NCBI RefSeq assembly: GCF_000737765.1
Contig: NZ_JPRI01000003.1
Coordinates: 124,001 to 188,000, forward strand
Direction: 5' to 3'
DNA: 64,000 bases
From: Chryseobacterium vrystaatense
GTDB lineage: Bacteria; Bacteroidota; Bacteroidia; Flavobacteriales; Weeksellaceae
The position numbers and the translations under genes were made by a program. Below are positions 9,319-17,009 of the stretch, piece by piece. Every line of letters begins with the position of its first letter. The first letter of the stretch is position 1. The notes under the pieces were generated by a model. That model was not told the origin of the DNA and did no database searches. It saw only the letters and a program-made list of their open reading frames with translations.

Positions 9319-10137
9319 CTATTTCCCATCCTGCGCCCCAAAGACCTTCTGCAAAATAGAAGTTGTTCTCATGGCAGGAGTATTTCTGATTCCGCTTTCT
9401 TTGTCTGCCACCATTTTGAATACCCCATTGATCGTTTCGGTGGTTACATATTCATTAAGATCTGTTGTTACAGACTGTCCGGTAAATGTATTGTATTTTG
9501 AGATCAGATTTTTCCATACTGTATCTGCACCCACTTTTCCTAATGAAGCTTTTACTTTTGGCTGAAAGGTGGTAAACAATTGACTTTGGGTTTTGGTCTG
9601 TAAGTAATTGGTAGCCGCATTATCGCTGCTTAATAAAATATTTTTGGCATCTGTAATGGTCATAGAGGTAATCGCTTTGGTGAAAATAGGAGCAGCTTCT
9701 GTTACTGCATCTTCAGCAGCTCTGTTTAATAATTTCACACCTTCATCAGCAAGACTTCCCATTCCCAGAGAACGTAGTGTAGTGTCGATTTTTCTCAGTT
9801 TTTCAGGCATTAAGATTTTTACCGCTTCATTTTTCAAAAATCCATCGGTTAAAGCCAGCTTCTTAACCCCATCAGTAACCCCAATGCTTAGCGCTTCTTT
9901 TAAGCCGGAAGAAATCTGTGTTGAGGTAAGATTCCCAAGATTGATAGCTGACGTTTTGGTCGGCGTGGCTGTTGTTGCTGTTGGAGTGGTAGTACTTGTA
10001 GAACTTTTAGGTTTTGAAGGATTATCAAGATCAACACCTGTTTTGGTTTTAACAGTAGACTTGATGATATCAAAGATCTGTGCCTGTGAAGAAACTGAAA
10101 ATAATAATCCTGCGGCTAGTAAAATGCTTTTTCTCAT
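9319..10137 (-). CDS. Secreted DUF4197 protein
   Basis: MRKSILLAAGLLFSVSSQAQ is a signal peptide. A Thr/Ser/Pro-rich linker (residues 45-62, including TSTTTPTATTATPT) follows. The DUF4197 domain covers roughly residues 65-265, with the recognisable segments LKEALSIGVTDGVKKLA, FLKNEAVKILMPEKLR and ATNYLQTKT. The family is common in Gram-negative bacteria, is exported to the periplasm or outer membrane, and has no established function. The gene is monocistronic and divergent from the GH20 gene. Confidence 0.8.
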   Translation of the reverse strand: MRKSILLAAGLLFSVSSQAQIFDIIKSTVKTKTGVDLDNPSKPKSSTSTTTPTATTATPTKTSAINLGNLTSTQISSGLKEALSIGVTDGVKKLALTDGFLKNEAVKILMPEKLRKIDTTLRSLGMGSLADEGVKLLNRAAEDAVTEAAPIFTKAITSMTITDAKNILLSSDNAATNYLQTKTQSQLFTTFQPKVKASLGKVGADTVWKNLISKYNTFTGQSVTTDLNEYVTTETINGVFKMVADKESGIRNTPAMRTTSILQKVFGAQDGK

Positions 10138-10150
10138 CGTATTTTTTTTG

Positions 10151-10158
10151 CAAATTTA
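10151..10158 (-). promoter_or_regulatory. Candidate -7 promoter box of the DUF4197 gene
   Basis: The minus strand reads TAAATTTG, an exact TAnnTTTG match, 13 bases from the start codon. This would give a very short leader. No good -33 element is visible. Confidence 0.4.
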
Positions 10159-10241
10159 GATGTTTTATTATTTAATAGGTTAAAATGTCCCATAGAGTTT
10201 TGGAAAATAATTATCTTAGCTACAACCATAATCATACCTGG

Positions 10242-12509
10242 ATGACACGTTTTCTTTTTTTATTTTCCCTTGTTTTTTTTACTGCATTTCATGCTCAGAA
10301 GAAACCCAATTTAATTCCATATCCTCAAAGTGTCGAGATACAGAAAGGTAAATTTGCGATTCCTGAAATGCTGATTCTCAATGATAAACTTCCAAAAGAA
10401 GAAACAGAGTATTTCAAAAAACGACTGGGTTCTCAGTTTAAATTTCAATCGAGCAGCAGTACGGAAAAAGTTCATTTGATGCATGTTTTGATCCCACAGC
10501 CAAAAATTCCAGTTGATCCCGAAGGTGAAAAAGAAAAATATTCTATTAGTATTTCTCCAAAAGGGATTTTTATAACCTCCTACACCAAACAAGGCTATTT
10601 TCTGGCACTTCAGACCCTGCTTCAGCTTTTTGAAGAACACAGAGAAGACCGTGAAATTCCGGCTATGGATATTCAGGACCATCCAAAATTTGCATGGCGC
10701 GGGATGCATTTAGATGTCTGCCGTCACTTCTTCAGTGTTGATGAGGTCAAACAGTACATAGATTACCTTGCCATGTACAAACTGAATACCTTTCACTGGC
10801 ACCTTACAGACGATCAGGGCTGGAGAATTGAAATAAAAAAGTATCCGAAACTCACCGAAATTGGTTCAAAACGTAAAGAATCAATGATTGGTGCTTATGT
10901 TGACAATACATTTGACGGAAAACCTTACGGTCCGTATTTTTATACTCAGGAACAGATCAAAGATGTTGTGAAATATGCTCAGCAGAGACATATTACCATA
11001 GTTCCGGAAATTGAAATGCCTGGACATGCCTTAGCAGCGTTGTCAGCATATCCTGAACTGGCCTGTACGAAAGGTCCATTTGAAGCTGCCACAAAATGGG
11101 GCGTTTTTGACGATGTTTTCTGCCCGAAAGAAGAAACATTCACCTTTCTGGAAAATGTTCTTGATGAAGTCATGAAATTATTCCCGTCCCAGTACATCCA
11201 TATCGGTGGAGATGAGTGTCCGAAAACAAGATGGAAAGAATGTGCCCACTGTCAGGAACTGATTAAACAAAATAATCTGAAAGATGAGCATGGCTTGCAA
11301 AGCTACTTCATCCACAGAATTGAAAAATATGTCAACAGCAAAGGCAGGAAGATCATTGGTTGGGACGAAATCCTGGAAGGTGGCCTTGCACCCAATGCAG
11401 CTGTGATGAGCTGGACAGGGGTTAATGGAGGAATTGAAGCCGCCAAATCAGGGCATTTTGCAGTAATGACACCCGGGGCTTATTGCTATTTTGATCATTA
11501 TCAGGGAGATCCTCAGTCTGAACCCAATGCTTTTGGAGGTTTTACCCCTTTGGATAAAGTGTATTCATATAATCCGGTTCCTGCAGAATTAAACCAAGAT
11601 CAGGCCAAATATATCCTGGGTGTTCAGGCTAATTTATGGACAGAATATATCACAGACTTTAGCCAGGTACAATATATGATATTCCCAAGACTGATGGCAC
11701 TTTCTGAAGTAGGATGGGGGACCTCTGATTCCAAAAACTATAAAGAGTTTGAAAACAGAGTGATCAGCCAGTTCAAAGTTCTGGACCGAATGAAAGTTAA
11801 CTATGCAAAAAGCATCTACAATATTTCAGGAAAAGTCGTTCCTGCCAATGAAGGTATTGCCTATGAGCTTACTGTTTCACAAGATCCAAAAGGTATAAGA
11901 TATACTACAGATGGTACGGAACCTACTCTGGATTCACAGGTTTACCAGGGACCTGTAAGTGTGGCAAAATCTATGACGGTTAAATCTGCCTATTTTGAGG
12001 ACGGAAAACTGAAAAGCGCGGTTTCTTCACAGGAATTTACGGTTTCCAAAACCACAGGAAAAAAAATTACATTTGAACAGCAGCCGAGTGAAAATTATTC
12101 TTTTGGTGGTGCTTTTACCTTAGTAGACGGAATTATTGGGAATACAAGACAGCTGGGTAAAACCTGGCTGGGCTTTCAGGGTAAAGATGTTGTGGGAGCA
12201 ATTGATCTTGGCCGGAAGACAGGCTTCTCGGAAGTTTATTTTAATACCCTGGAAAATAAAGGAAGCTGGATCCATCTGGCCAAATCTGCAAAAATATTTG
12301 TTTCCGATGACGGTAAGAATTTTAAAATAATCAAAGAGATCGGAAAAGATGAAATTCAGAACCTAAAAGGAAAAATAAAACTCAATGTGGGAAATCAGAG
12401 TTCAAAATATATTAAACTTACCATAGAAAATGCAGGTATTATTCCTGCAGGAAATCCCGGAGCCGATTCAAAAGCATGGCTTTTTGTAGATGAAATAGGC
12501 GTAAATTAG
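10242..12509 (+). CDS. Beta-N-acetylhexosaminidase, GH20
   Basis: The start is placed at 10242 because MTRFLFLFSLVFFTAFHAQ is a clean signal peptide; the upstream in-frame ATG at 10185 would bury it. The 755-residue protein has an N-terminal GH20b domain, then a catalytic barrel containing HLTDDQGWRIEI, PEIEMPGH and the catalytic Asp-Glu pair in HIGGDECPKTRW (D324, E325). After the barrel come a chitobiase-type C-terminal segment (YTTDGTEPT) and a discoidin-like F5/8C domain. It removes terminal beta-linked GlcNAc or GalNAc, probably in the periplasm or at the cell surface. A Crp/Fnr gene follows after 21 bases. It fits with the glycosylasparaginase and beta-mannosidase further along. Confidence 0.9.
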   Translation: MTRFLFLFSLVFFTAFHAQKKPNLIPYPQSVEIQKGKFAIPEMLILNDKLPKEETEYFKKRLGSQFKFQSSSSTEKVHLMHVLIPQPKIPVDPEGEKEKYSISISPKGIFITSYTKQGYFLALQTLLQLFEEHREDREIPAMDIQDHPKFAWRGMHLDVCRHFFSVDEVKQYIDYLAMYKLNTFHWHLTDDQGWRIEIKKYPKLTEIGSKRKESMIGAYVDNTFDGKPYGPYFYTQEQIKDVVKYAQQRHITIVPEIEMPGHALAALSAYPELACTKGPFEAATKWGVFDDVFCPKEETFTFLENVLDEVMKLFPSQYIHIGGDECPKTRWKECAHCQELIKQNNLKDEHGLQSYFIHRIEKYVNSKGRKIIGWDEILEGGLAPNAAVMSWTGVNGGIEAAKSGHFAVMTPGAYCYFDHYQGDPQSEPNAFGGFTPLDKVYSYNPVPAELNQDQAKYILGVQANLWTEYITDFSQVQYMIFPRLMALSEVGWGTSDSKNYKEFENRVISQFKVLDRMKVNYAKSIYNISGKVVPANEGIAYELTVSQDPKGIRYTTDGTEPTLDSQVYQGPVSVAKSMTVKSAYFEDGKLKSAVSSQEFTVSKTTGKKITFEQQPSENYSFGGAFTLVDGIIGNTRQLGKTWLGFQGKDVVGAIDLGRKTGFSEVYFNTLENKGSWIHLAKSAKIFVSDDGKNFKIIKEIGKDEIQNLKGKIKLNVGNQSSKYIKLTIENAGIIPAGNPGADSKAWLFVDEIGVN

Positions 12510-12530
12510 TCCCAAAGTCGAATATATACA

Positions 12531-13154
12531 ATGCAGAACGATATCCTTTCCTCAGAATTTGCCTCTTCACCGGAACTTGTACAAAAGCTGTATCAATCCG
12601 GGATCACCAAAACCTACAGGGAAGGAGATATTATTCTGGATGAAAACAATTCCATACGTTCCATTCCAATCATTATGAAAGGAATGATCAAAGTCATCAG
12701 AACAGACGAAGACGGACGGGAAATCCTGCTCTATTATATAAAAAGTGGTGAAAGCTGCATCATGTCATTTCTGGGAGGGATGCACAGTGAGAAAAGTATA
12801 GTAAAAGCTGAAGTAGAAGAACATACAGAGATCCTTTTCCTGCCGGTAGATAAAGCTTCATTATTCATAAAAGAATATCCCGAATGGCTGGATTATATTT
12901 TTAAACTTTATCACAAACGATTTGAAGAACTGCTGGATATCATCAATGCCATTGCCTTTAAAAAAGTAGATGAGCGACTGCTGGCTCTTCTCCATAAAAA
13001 ATCTGAACTTACCGGTTCTAAAACTATTGTCACTACCCATGAACAGCTTGCTAATGAACTGGGAACAGTGAGAGTTGTAATATCAAGACTGCTGAAGCAA
13101 TTGGAAGAAGCCGGAAATTTGAAATTAGGCAGGAATAGAATTATCCTTTTATAA
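12531..13154 (+). CDS. Crp/Fnr family transcriptional regulator
   Basis: This 207-residue regulator has an N-terminal cyclic-nucleotide-binding-like barrel (REGDIILDENN to LPVDKASLF) and a C-terminal winged helix with THEQLANELGTVRVVISRLLKQLE as recognition region. There is no FNR-type cysteine cluster, so it is not an iron-sulfur oxygen sensor of that kind. It sits just after the GH20 gene and before two YeeE/YedE genes. In Bacteroidota such regulators often accompany YeeE/YedE sulfur-transport genes, so these are its likelier targets (inference). Confidence 0.85.
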   Translation: MQNDILSSEFASSPELVQKLYQSGITKTYREGDIILDENNSIRSIPIIMKGMIKVIRTDEDGREILLYYIKSGESCIMSFLGGMHSEKSIVKAEVEEHTEILFLPVDKASLFIKEYPEWLDYIFKLYHKRFEELLDIINAIAFKKVDERLLALLHKKSELTGSKTIVTTHEQLANELGTVRVVISRLLKQLEEAGNLKLGRNRIILL

Positions 13155-13159
13155 AATAA

Positions 13160-13315
13160 TATTTCTGGGCTGATGTACTCATTCCAATTGGACGGGTTGC
13201 AAATTGCATATGTGATGAAGGAATGGTTATAGAAATTAGCCGAAAAATACCTTATGTAACAAAAGTAGCTGTAGATCTTTCCAACTATCCCCATTTTTAC
13301 AAAGAATTAAATTAA
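13160..13315 (+). pseudogene. Possible gene remnant without start codon
   Basis: After an in-frame stop at 13157, this frame is open for 51 codons (beginning YFWADVLIPIGRVANC) and ends in a stop codon five bases before the YeeE start. Codon use looks like the neighbouring genes, and the C-terminal part (KVAVDLSNYPHFYKELN) reads like real protein. The only ATG would give a 30-residue peptide. I do not recognise the family. It may be the decayed end of a gene once between the Crp/Fnr and transporter genes, or chance. Confidence 0.25.
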
Positions 13316-13320
13316 AATCA

Positions 13321-13884
13321 ATGGTAGATATTTTAAAAGAACCATGGCCGTGGTATATAGCCGGACCTTTGATCGGACTTACCGTTCCTGCTTTGTTGAT
13401 TCTTGGAAATAAATCCTTCGGAATCAGTTCTTCATTACGGGATATCTGTGCGGCATGTATACCGGCCGGGATCAGCTTTTTCAAATACGACTGGAAGAAA
13501 GAGTCATGGAATTTATTCTTCGTTTTTGGAATTTTCCTGGGTGGAATGATTGCCTCGCATTTCCTTCTCAACACAGCTGAAATTATCGTTAATCCAAACT
13601 TGAAAACTGAATTGGCAGGATATGGAATTACAGATTACAGCAATTTAGTTCCCGTCCAGCTTATGAGCTTTGAAAGCATCCTGACCCTTAGAGGATTTAT
13701 CATGATGGTCGTCGGAGGGTTTTTGGTAGGTTTCGGAACCAGATATGCAGGGGGCTGCACAAGCGGACATGCGATTATGGGACTTTCCAATCTGCAGTGG
13801 CCATCATTGGTTGCTACAATTTGTTTTATGATTGGCGGTTTTATTATGGCTAATCTTATTCTGCCCATTATCCTTTCCCTTTAA
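13321..13884 (+). CDS. YeeE/YedE family sulfur transporter, first half
   Basis: A 187-residue membrane protein with about five hydrophobic segments. The family signature GFGTRYAGGCTSGHAIMG is near residues 140-157, including the conserved cysteine shown in YeeE to handle thiosulfate. It lies 21 bases before a second, related gene, and the two probably form a split transporter unit. It likely moves thiosulfate or a related sulfur compound across the inner membrane. That role rests on family knowledge; no sulfurtransferase gene is adjacent. Confidence 0.8.
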   Translation: MVDILKEPWPWYIAGPLIGLTVPALLILGNKSFGISSSLRDICAACIPAGISFFKYDWKKESWNLFFVFGIFLGGMIASHFLLNTAEIIVNPNLKTELAGYGITDYSNLVPVQLMSFESILTLRGFIMMVVGGFLVGFGTRYAGGCTSGHAIMGLSNLQWPSLVATICFMIGGFIMANLILPIILSL

Positions 13885-13905
13885 CCCGATTTTAAATACA
13901 ATGCA

Positions 13906-14391
13906 ATGATAGATCATAAAGAATCCGATATTTGTCAGCAGGACATCAGCATTAATGAAACAGTTGTGAACAAACCATGGTATTACAATCTGAAATATCT
14001 TCTGACCGGAATTATCTTCGGAATCATTTTTGTGAAAGCTGAGGTCATCAGCTGGTTCAGAATTCAGGAAATGTTTCGTTTGCAGTCTTTCCATATGTAC
14101 GGAATCATCGGCAGTGCCGTTCTTGTTGGAATGATCTCAGTATGGCTGATCAAAAAAATGAATGTGAAAACAATACATGGCGAACCGATTACCCTTTCAG
14201 CCAAAAAATTTAATAAAGGCCAGATCTATGGTGGATTGATTTTTGGTTTTGGATGGGCTATTACGGGAGCATGCCCGGGACCTCTTTTTGCACAGATCGG
14301 AACAGGCGCTTTAGCGGTGAGCATAACTCTTTTAAGTGCTGTTGCAGGAACCTGGGTATACGGTTATTTACGGGATAAACTCCCTCATTAA
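13906..14391 (+). CDS. YeeE/YedE (DUF6691-type) transporter, second half
   Basis: A 161-residue membrane protein carrying the second YeeE-type signature, GFGWAITGACPGPLFAQIG, with its conserved cysteine. Four hydrophobic segments are visible. The start gives a 30-residue hydrophilic N-terminus with two Cys/His residues. It pairs with the gene ending at 13884; together they resemble the two halves of full-length YeeE. Both are probably co-transcribed and may be under the Crp/Fnr regulator at 12531. A strong terminator follows. Confidence 0.8.
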   Translation: MIDHKESDICQQDISINETVVNKPWYYNLKYLLTGIIFGIIFVKAEVISWFRIQEMFRLQSFHMYGIIGSAVLVGMISVWLIKKMNVKTIHGEPITLSAKKFNKGQIYGGLIFGFGWAITGACPGPLFAQIGTGALAVSITLLSAVAGTWVYGYLRDKLPH

Positions 14392-14406
14392 TCACACAAA
14401 AACAAG

Positions 14407-14441
14407 AAAAAGACCACAGAGAATTGACAGTGGTCTTTTTT
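14407..14441 (+). terminator. Rho-independent terminator after the YeeE pair
   Basis: An 11-bp perfect stem AAAAAGACCAC (14407-14417) with GTGGTCTTTTT (14430-14440), followed by a T-rich tail. Confidence 0.85.
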
Positions 14442-14491
14442 CTTTTCTGCTAGCGGGAAAATTGCTAATTTGGAAGCCAAATACATCTCAC

Positions 14492-15484
14492 ATGCAAAGT
14501 AGACGAAACTTCATTAAAAAAACCGCTGCCGCTTCTCTGGCACTTGCTGTAAATCCATTGGATCTCATTGCTAAAGATCTGCCTGATCATCACAAAACAA
14601 CAGGGAAACCTATTGTTCTTTCCACATGGAATTTTGGACTGAAAGCCAATGAAGAAGCCTGGACTATTCTTGGGAAAGGTGGAAAAGCTTTGGATGCGGT
14701 GGAAAAAGGAGTTCGCCTTGTAGAATTGGATCCTGCTGAAAGAAGCGTAGGCTACGGCGGACGCCCCGACAGAGATGGAAGAGTGACCCTTGATGCCTGT
14801 ATTATGGATGAGAACTATAATATTGGTTCAGTAGCCTGTTTAGAGCATATTAAAAACCCTATTTCTGTGGCGAGATCGGTTATGGAAAAAACACCACACG
14901 TGATGCTGGTTGGAGACGGAGCTCTGCAGTTTGCTTTATCACAGGGCTTTAAAAAGGAAAACCTGCTTACTGCAGAGTCAGAGAAAGAATGGAAGGAATG
15001 GCTGAAGACCAGCGAATATAAGCCAGTTGCCAATATTGAAAATCATGATACCATAGGAATGATTGCTCTTGATGCACACGGAAACCTGTCGGGAGCCTGT
15101 ACAACGAGTGGAATGGCGTTTAAAATGCATGGCAGAGTAGGAGATTCCCCCATCATTGGTGCCGGTTTGTTTGTAGATAACGAAGTGGGGGCAGCTACCG
15201 CAACAGGTCATGGAGAGGAAGTGATCCGAACCGTAGGAACCCATCTTGTCGTTGAATTGATGAGACAGGGCAGAAATCCGCAGCAGGCCTGTAAAGAGGC
15301 AGTTGAAAGAATTGTCAATATTACTAAAAGAAGAAATAAAAATCTTAAAGATATCCAGGTTGGCTTTATCGCTTTGAATAAAAAAGGGGAGTATGGTTCT
15401 TACTGTATTCAGGATGGATTCAATTTTGCAGTTTATGATCAGAAAGGAAACAGGTTAGAAACCCCTGAATTTGCTTTAAAATAG
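14492..15484 (+). CDS. Glycosylasparaginase (N4-(beta-N-acetylglucosaminyl)-L-asparaginase)
   Basis: The start is placed at 14492, giving MQSRRNFIKKTAAASLALA, an export signal with a twin-arginine-like SRRNFIKK. A start at 14336 would run through the upstream terminator. The 330-residue protein closely resembles (from memory) the crystallised Elizabethkingia meningoseptica enzyme. The autoproteolytic site is Asp-Thr in NHDTIGM (T187), whose Thr becomes the N-terminal nucleophile. GGRPDRDGRVTLDACIM and RVGDSPIIGAGLF complete the active site. It hydrolyses the GlcNAc-Asn bond of glycoasparagines after the peptide and outer sugars are removed. A palindromic terminator follows, then cutC. Confidence 0.93.
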   Translation: MQSRRNFIKKTAAASLALAVNPLDLIAKDLPDHHKTTGKPIVLSTWNFGLKANEEAWTILGKGGKALDAVEKGVRLVELDPAERSVGYGGRPDRDGRVTLDACIMDENYNIGSVACLEHIKNPISVARSVMEKTPHVMLVGDGALQFALSQGFKKENLLTAESEKEWKEWLKTSEYKPVANIENHDTIGMIALDAHGNLSGACTTSGMAFKMHGRVGDSPIIGAGLFVDNEVGAATATGHGEEVIRTVGTHLVVELMRQGRNPQQACKEAVERIVNITKRRNKNLKDIQVGFIALNKKGEYGSYCIQDGFNFAVYDQKGNRLETPEFALK

Positions 15485-15510
15485 ATATACTTTTCTTACA
15501 ATTCACCAGG

Positions 15511-15530
15511 AACGGGCTTTAGCCCGTTTT
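15511..15530 (+). repeat. Dispersed palindrome / terminator (ACGGGCTTTAGCCCGT type)
   Basis: AACGGGCT and AGCCCGTT arms around TT, followed by TTTC. It ends the glycosylasparaginase transcript. Very similar palindromes lie at 21981, 30439 and 58911 in this window. Confidence 0.7.
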
Positions 15531-15585
15531 CAAAATTTTAATCATCCAATGGCTCTTGCCAAAATATAAAAATCAGTATCGGAAA

Positions 15586-16248
15586 ATGTCAAAAATAGAA
15601 ATAGCGTGCTTCAACCCGGAATCAGCAATCACAGCCTTCGAAAACGGAGCTGACAGAATAGAATTATGTGATGGATTAAGTGAAGGTGGAACAACTCCTG
15701 ATTTCGAAACCGTAAAAGAACTCAGAGCAAAAATAAATATTCCAATTTTTGTAATGATTCGGCCCCGGGGTGGAGATTTCACCTATTCAGATGCCGAATT
15801 TGAGCAGATGAAAAAAGAACTGGCTCAGTTGAAATCTTTAGAAGCAGATGGTTTTGTCTTTGGGATCTTAGATGAAAATAATGAAGTAAATTCAGAACAG
15901 AATACCGCATTGATCGAACTGGCCCATCCTCTTCCATGTACTTTTCACCGTGCTTTTGACAGAGCAAACGATCTTGAAGGTTCTCTGGAAAAAGTAATCA
16001 GCTGTGGTTTTAAGACCATCCTTACTTCCGGGCAGCAACCCAACGTATCAGAAGGTAAGCAAAACCTTAAAAAACTGGTTGAAATTTCTGCGGGAAGAAT
16101 TGAGATTCTGGTGGGAGGAGGACTTCGTTCTGTCAATATTGGGGAAATCAGAGAATTCACAAAGGCAGGTTATTTTCATTCTTCAGCCATTACTGATGGA
16201 GGAGCGTTTGCCAGTGCAGATGAAGTCATTGCTTTGAAAAGTAAATGA
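15586..16248 (+). CDS. cutC: CutC family protein (copper homeostasis / TIM barrel)
   Basis: The start is taken at 15586 (MSKIEIACFNPESA), the normal CutC N-terminus; the start at 15556 adds a non-conserved lysine-rich stretch. The 220-residue protein carries the family blocks GADRIELCDGLSEGGTTP, VMIRPRGGDFTYS, ADGFVFGILDENNEVN, TFHRAFD and ILTSGQQPNV. CutC was first linked to copper tolerance in E. coli, but its biochemical role is still debated. It lies directly downstream of glycosylasparaginase with only a palindrome between them. Confidence 0.88.
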   Translation: MSKIEIACFNPESAITAFENGADRIELCDGLSEGGTTPDFETVKELRAKINIPIFVMIRPRGGDFTYSDAEFEQMKKELAQLKSLEADGFVFGILDENNEVNSEQNTALIELAHPLPCTFHRAFDRANDLEGSLEKVISCGFKTILTSGQQPNVSEGKQNLKKLVEISAGRIEILVGGGLRSVNIGEIREFTKAGYFHSSAITDGGAFASADEVIALKSK

Positions 16249-16293
16249 TTTTTTTTGCAAATATTTTATTTATTGAACTCGAAATATTAGGGT

Positions 16294-16384
16294 GAAATAG
16301 ATAACACACGCTAGTCAAATCTATGCTGACTGAATTTCTTTGCAGTCTTAGATGATACAGTATAAAATAAATTTTTGTCAAAAT
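16294..16384 (+). repeat. Imperfect direct repeat, copy A
   Basis: About 90 bases running from GAAATAGATAACACACG to TTTTTGTCAAAAT. It matches copy B at 16471-16570 in a series of shared words in the same order: GAAAT-GATA-AAC, TAGTC-AATC, TTCTTTGCAG-CTTA, TATA-AATAAAT-TTTG and GTCAAAA. It is non-coding. Confidence 0.5.
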
Positions 16385-16470
16385 GCATTTTTTCATTAAA
16401 CGCAAAGTTTTTATTTAGAGGCCACTCAGTTTTAAGGGAAGCAAAGATTGCGACGACGTTGCTGATTAAG

Positions 16471-16570
16471 CGAAATGGATATAACGTGCGCTTAGTCGAA
16501 TCAATGGTAATTGATTCTCTCTTTGCAGGCTTAAAGTATACAGTTTAAGAATAAATCTTTGCGTCAAAAA
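16471..16570 (+). repeat. Imperfect direct repeat, copy B
   Basis: Second copy of the unit at 16294, from GAAATGGATATAACGTGCG to CTTTGCGTCAAAAAAAC. Together with the linker it fills the 374-base gap between cutC and the GxxExxY gene, where no coding frame is seen. Fragments with the same 'ATAAATCTTTGCG' flavour also occur near 19603-19660. Confidence 0.5.
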
Positions 16571-16622
16571 AACGGGAGAACAGAAAATAATTTGTCATGA
16601 TAATGATCAAAAACACAAATGA

Positions 16623-17009
16623 ATGACAGAAAACGAACTATCTTATAAAATAATAGGAGCTGCAATAGAAGTTCATAGAAATCTTGGTGTTGGGTTATTG
16701 GAAAATGCCTATGAATCAGCATTAGCTTATGAGTTGAAGCAACAGGGAATGAATGTAAAACAACAGATATACCTACCTTTAACGTATAAAGAAATTACAG
16801 TCGAAAAAGGATATAAAATTGACTTAATTATAGAAGACAAAGTTATTGTAGAAGTAAAAGCTGTACTGGAATTACATCCTGTTTTTTACTCCCAGGTATT
16901 GACATATCTAAAACTGACCAATATGAAATTGGGGCTTCTTATCAATTTTAACAGTGAACTCATTAAATATGGAATTCACAGAATTGTAAACAAACTTATT
17001 CATGAATAG
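16623..17009 (+). CDS. GxxExxY family protein
   Basis: A 128-residue protein with the eponymous GVGLLENAYE motif (G25-Y31 region). A PD-(D/E)XK-like core follows, YKIDLIIEDKVIVEVKA, in which D, E and K residues sit as in small nuclease-fold domains. The family (TIGR04256) is common in Bacteroidota and uncharacterised. Its last eight bases overlap the start of the beta-mannosidase gene, so the two are likely co-transcribed although functionally unrelated. It sits directly behind a degenerate repeat, which may mark it as a mobile or recently inserted gene (inference). Confidence 0.85.
   Translation: MTENELSYKIIGAAIEVHRNLGVGLLENAYESALAYELKQQGMNVKQQIYLPLTYKEITVEKGYKIDLIIEDKVIVEVKAVLELHPVFYSQVLTYLKLTNMKLGLLINFNSELIKYGIHRIVNKLIHE

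Noticed and set aside
9608-10159. A 183-codon plus-strand frame
   Set aside because: It is the antisense shadow of the DUF4197 gene.
16249-16622. Possible CRISPR or tandem array between cutC and the GxxExxY gene
   Set aside because: There are only two imperfect units, with no short identical repeats and no regular spacers.
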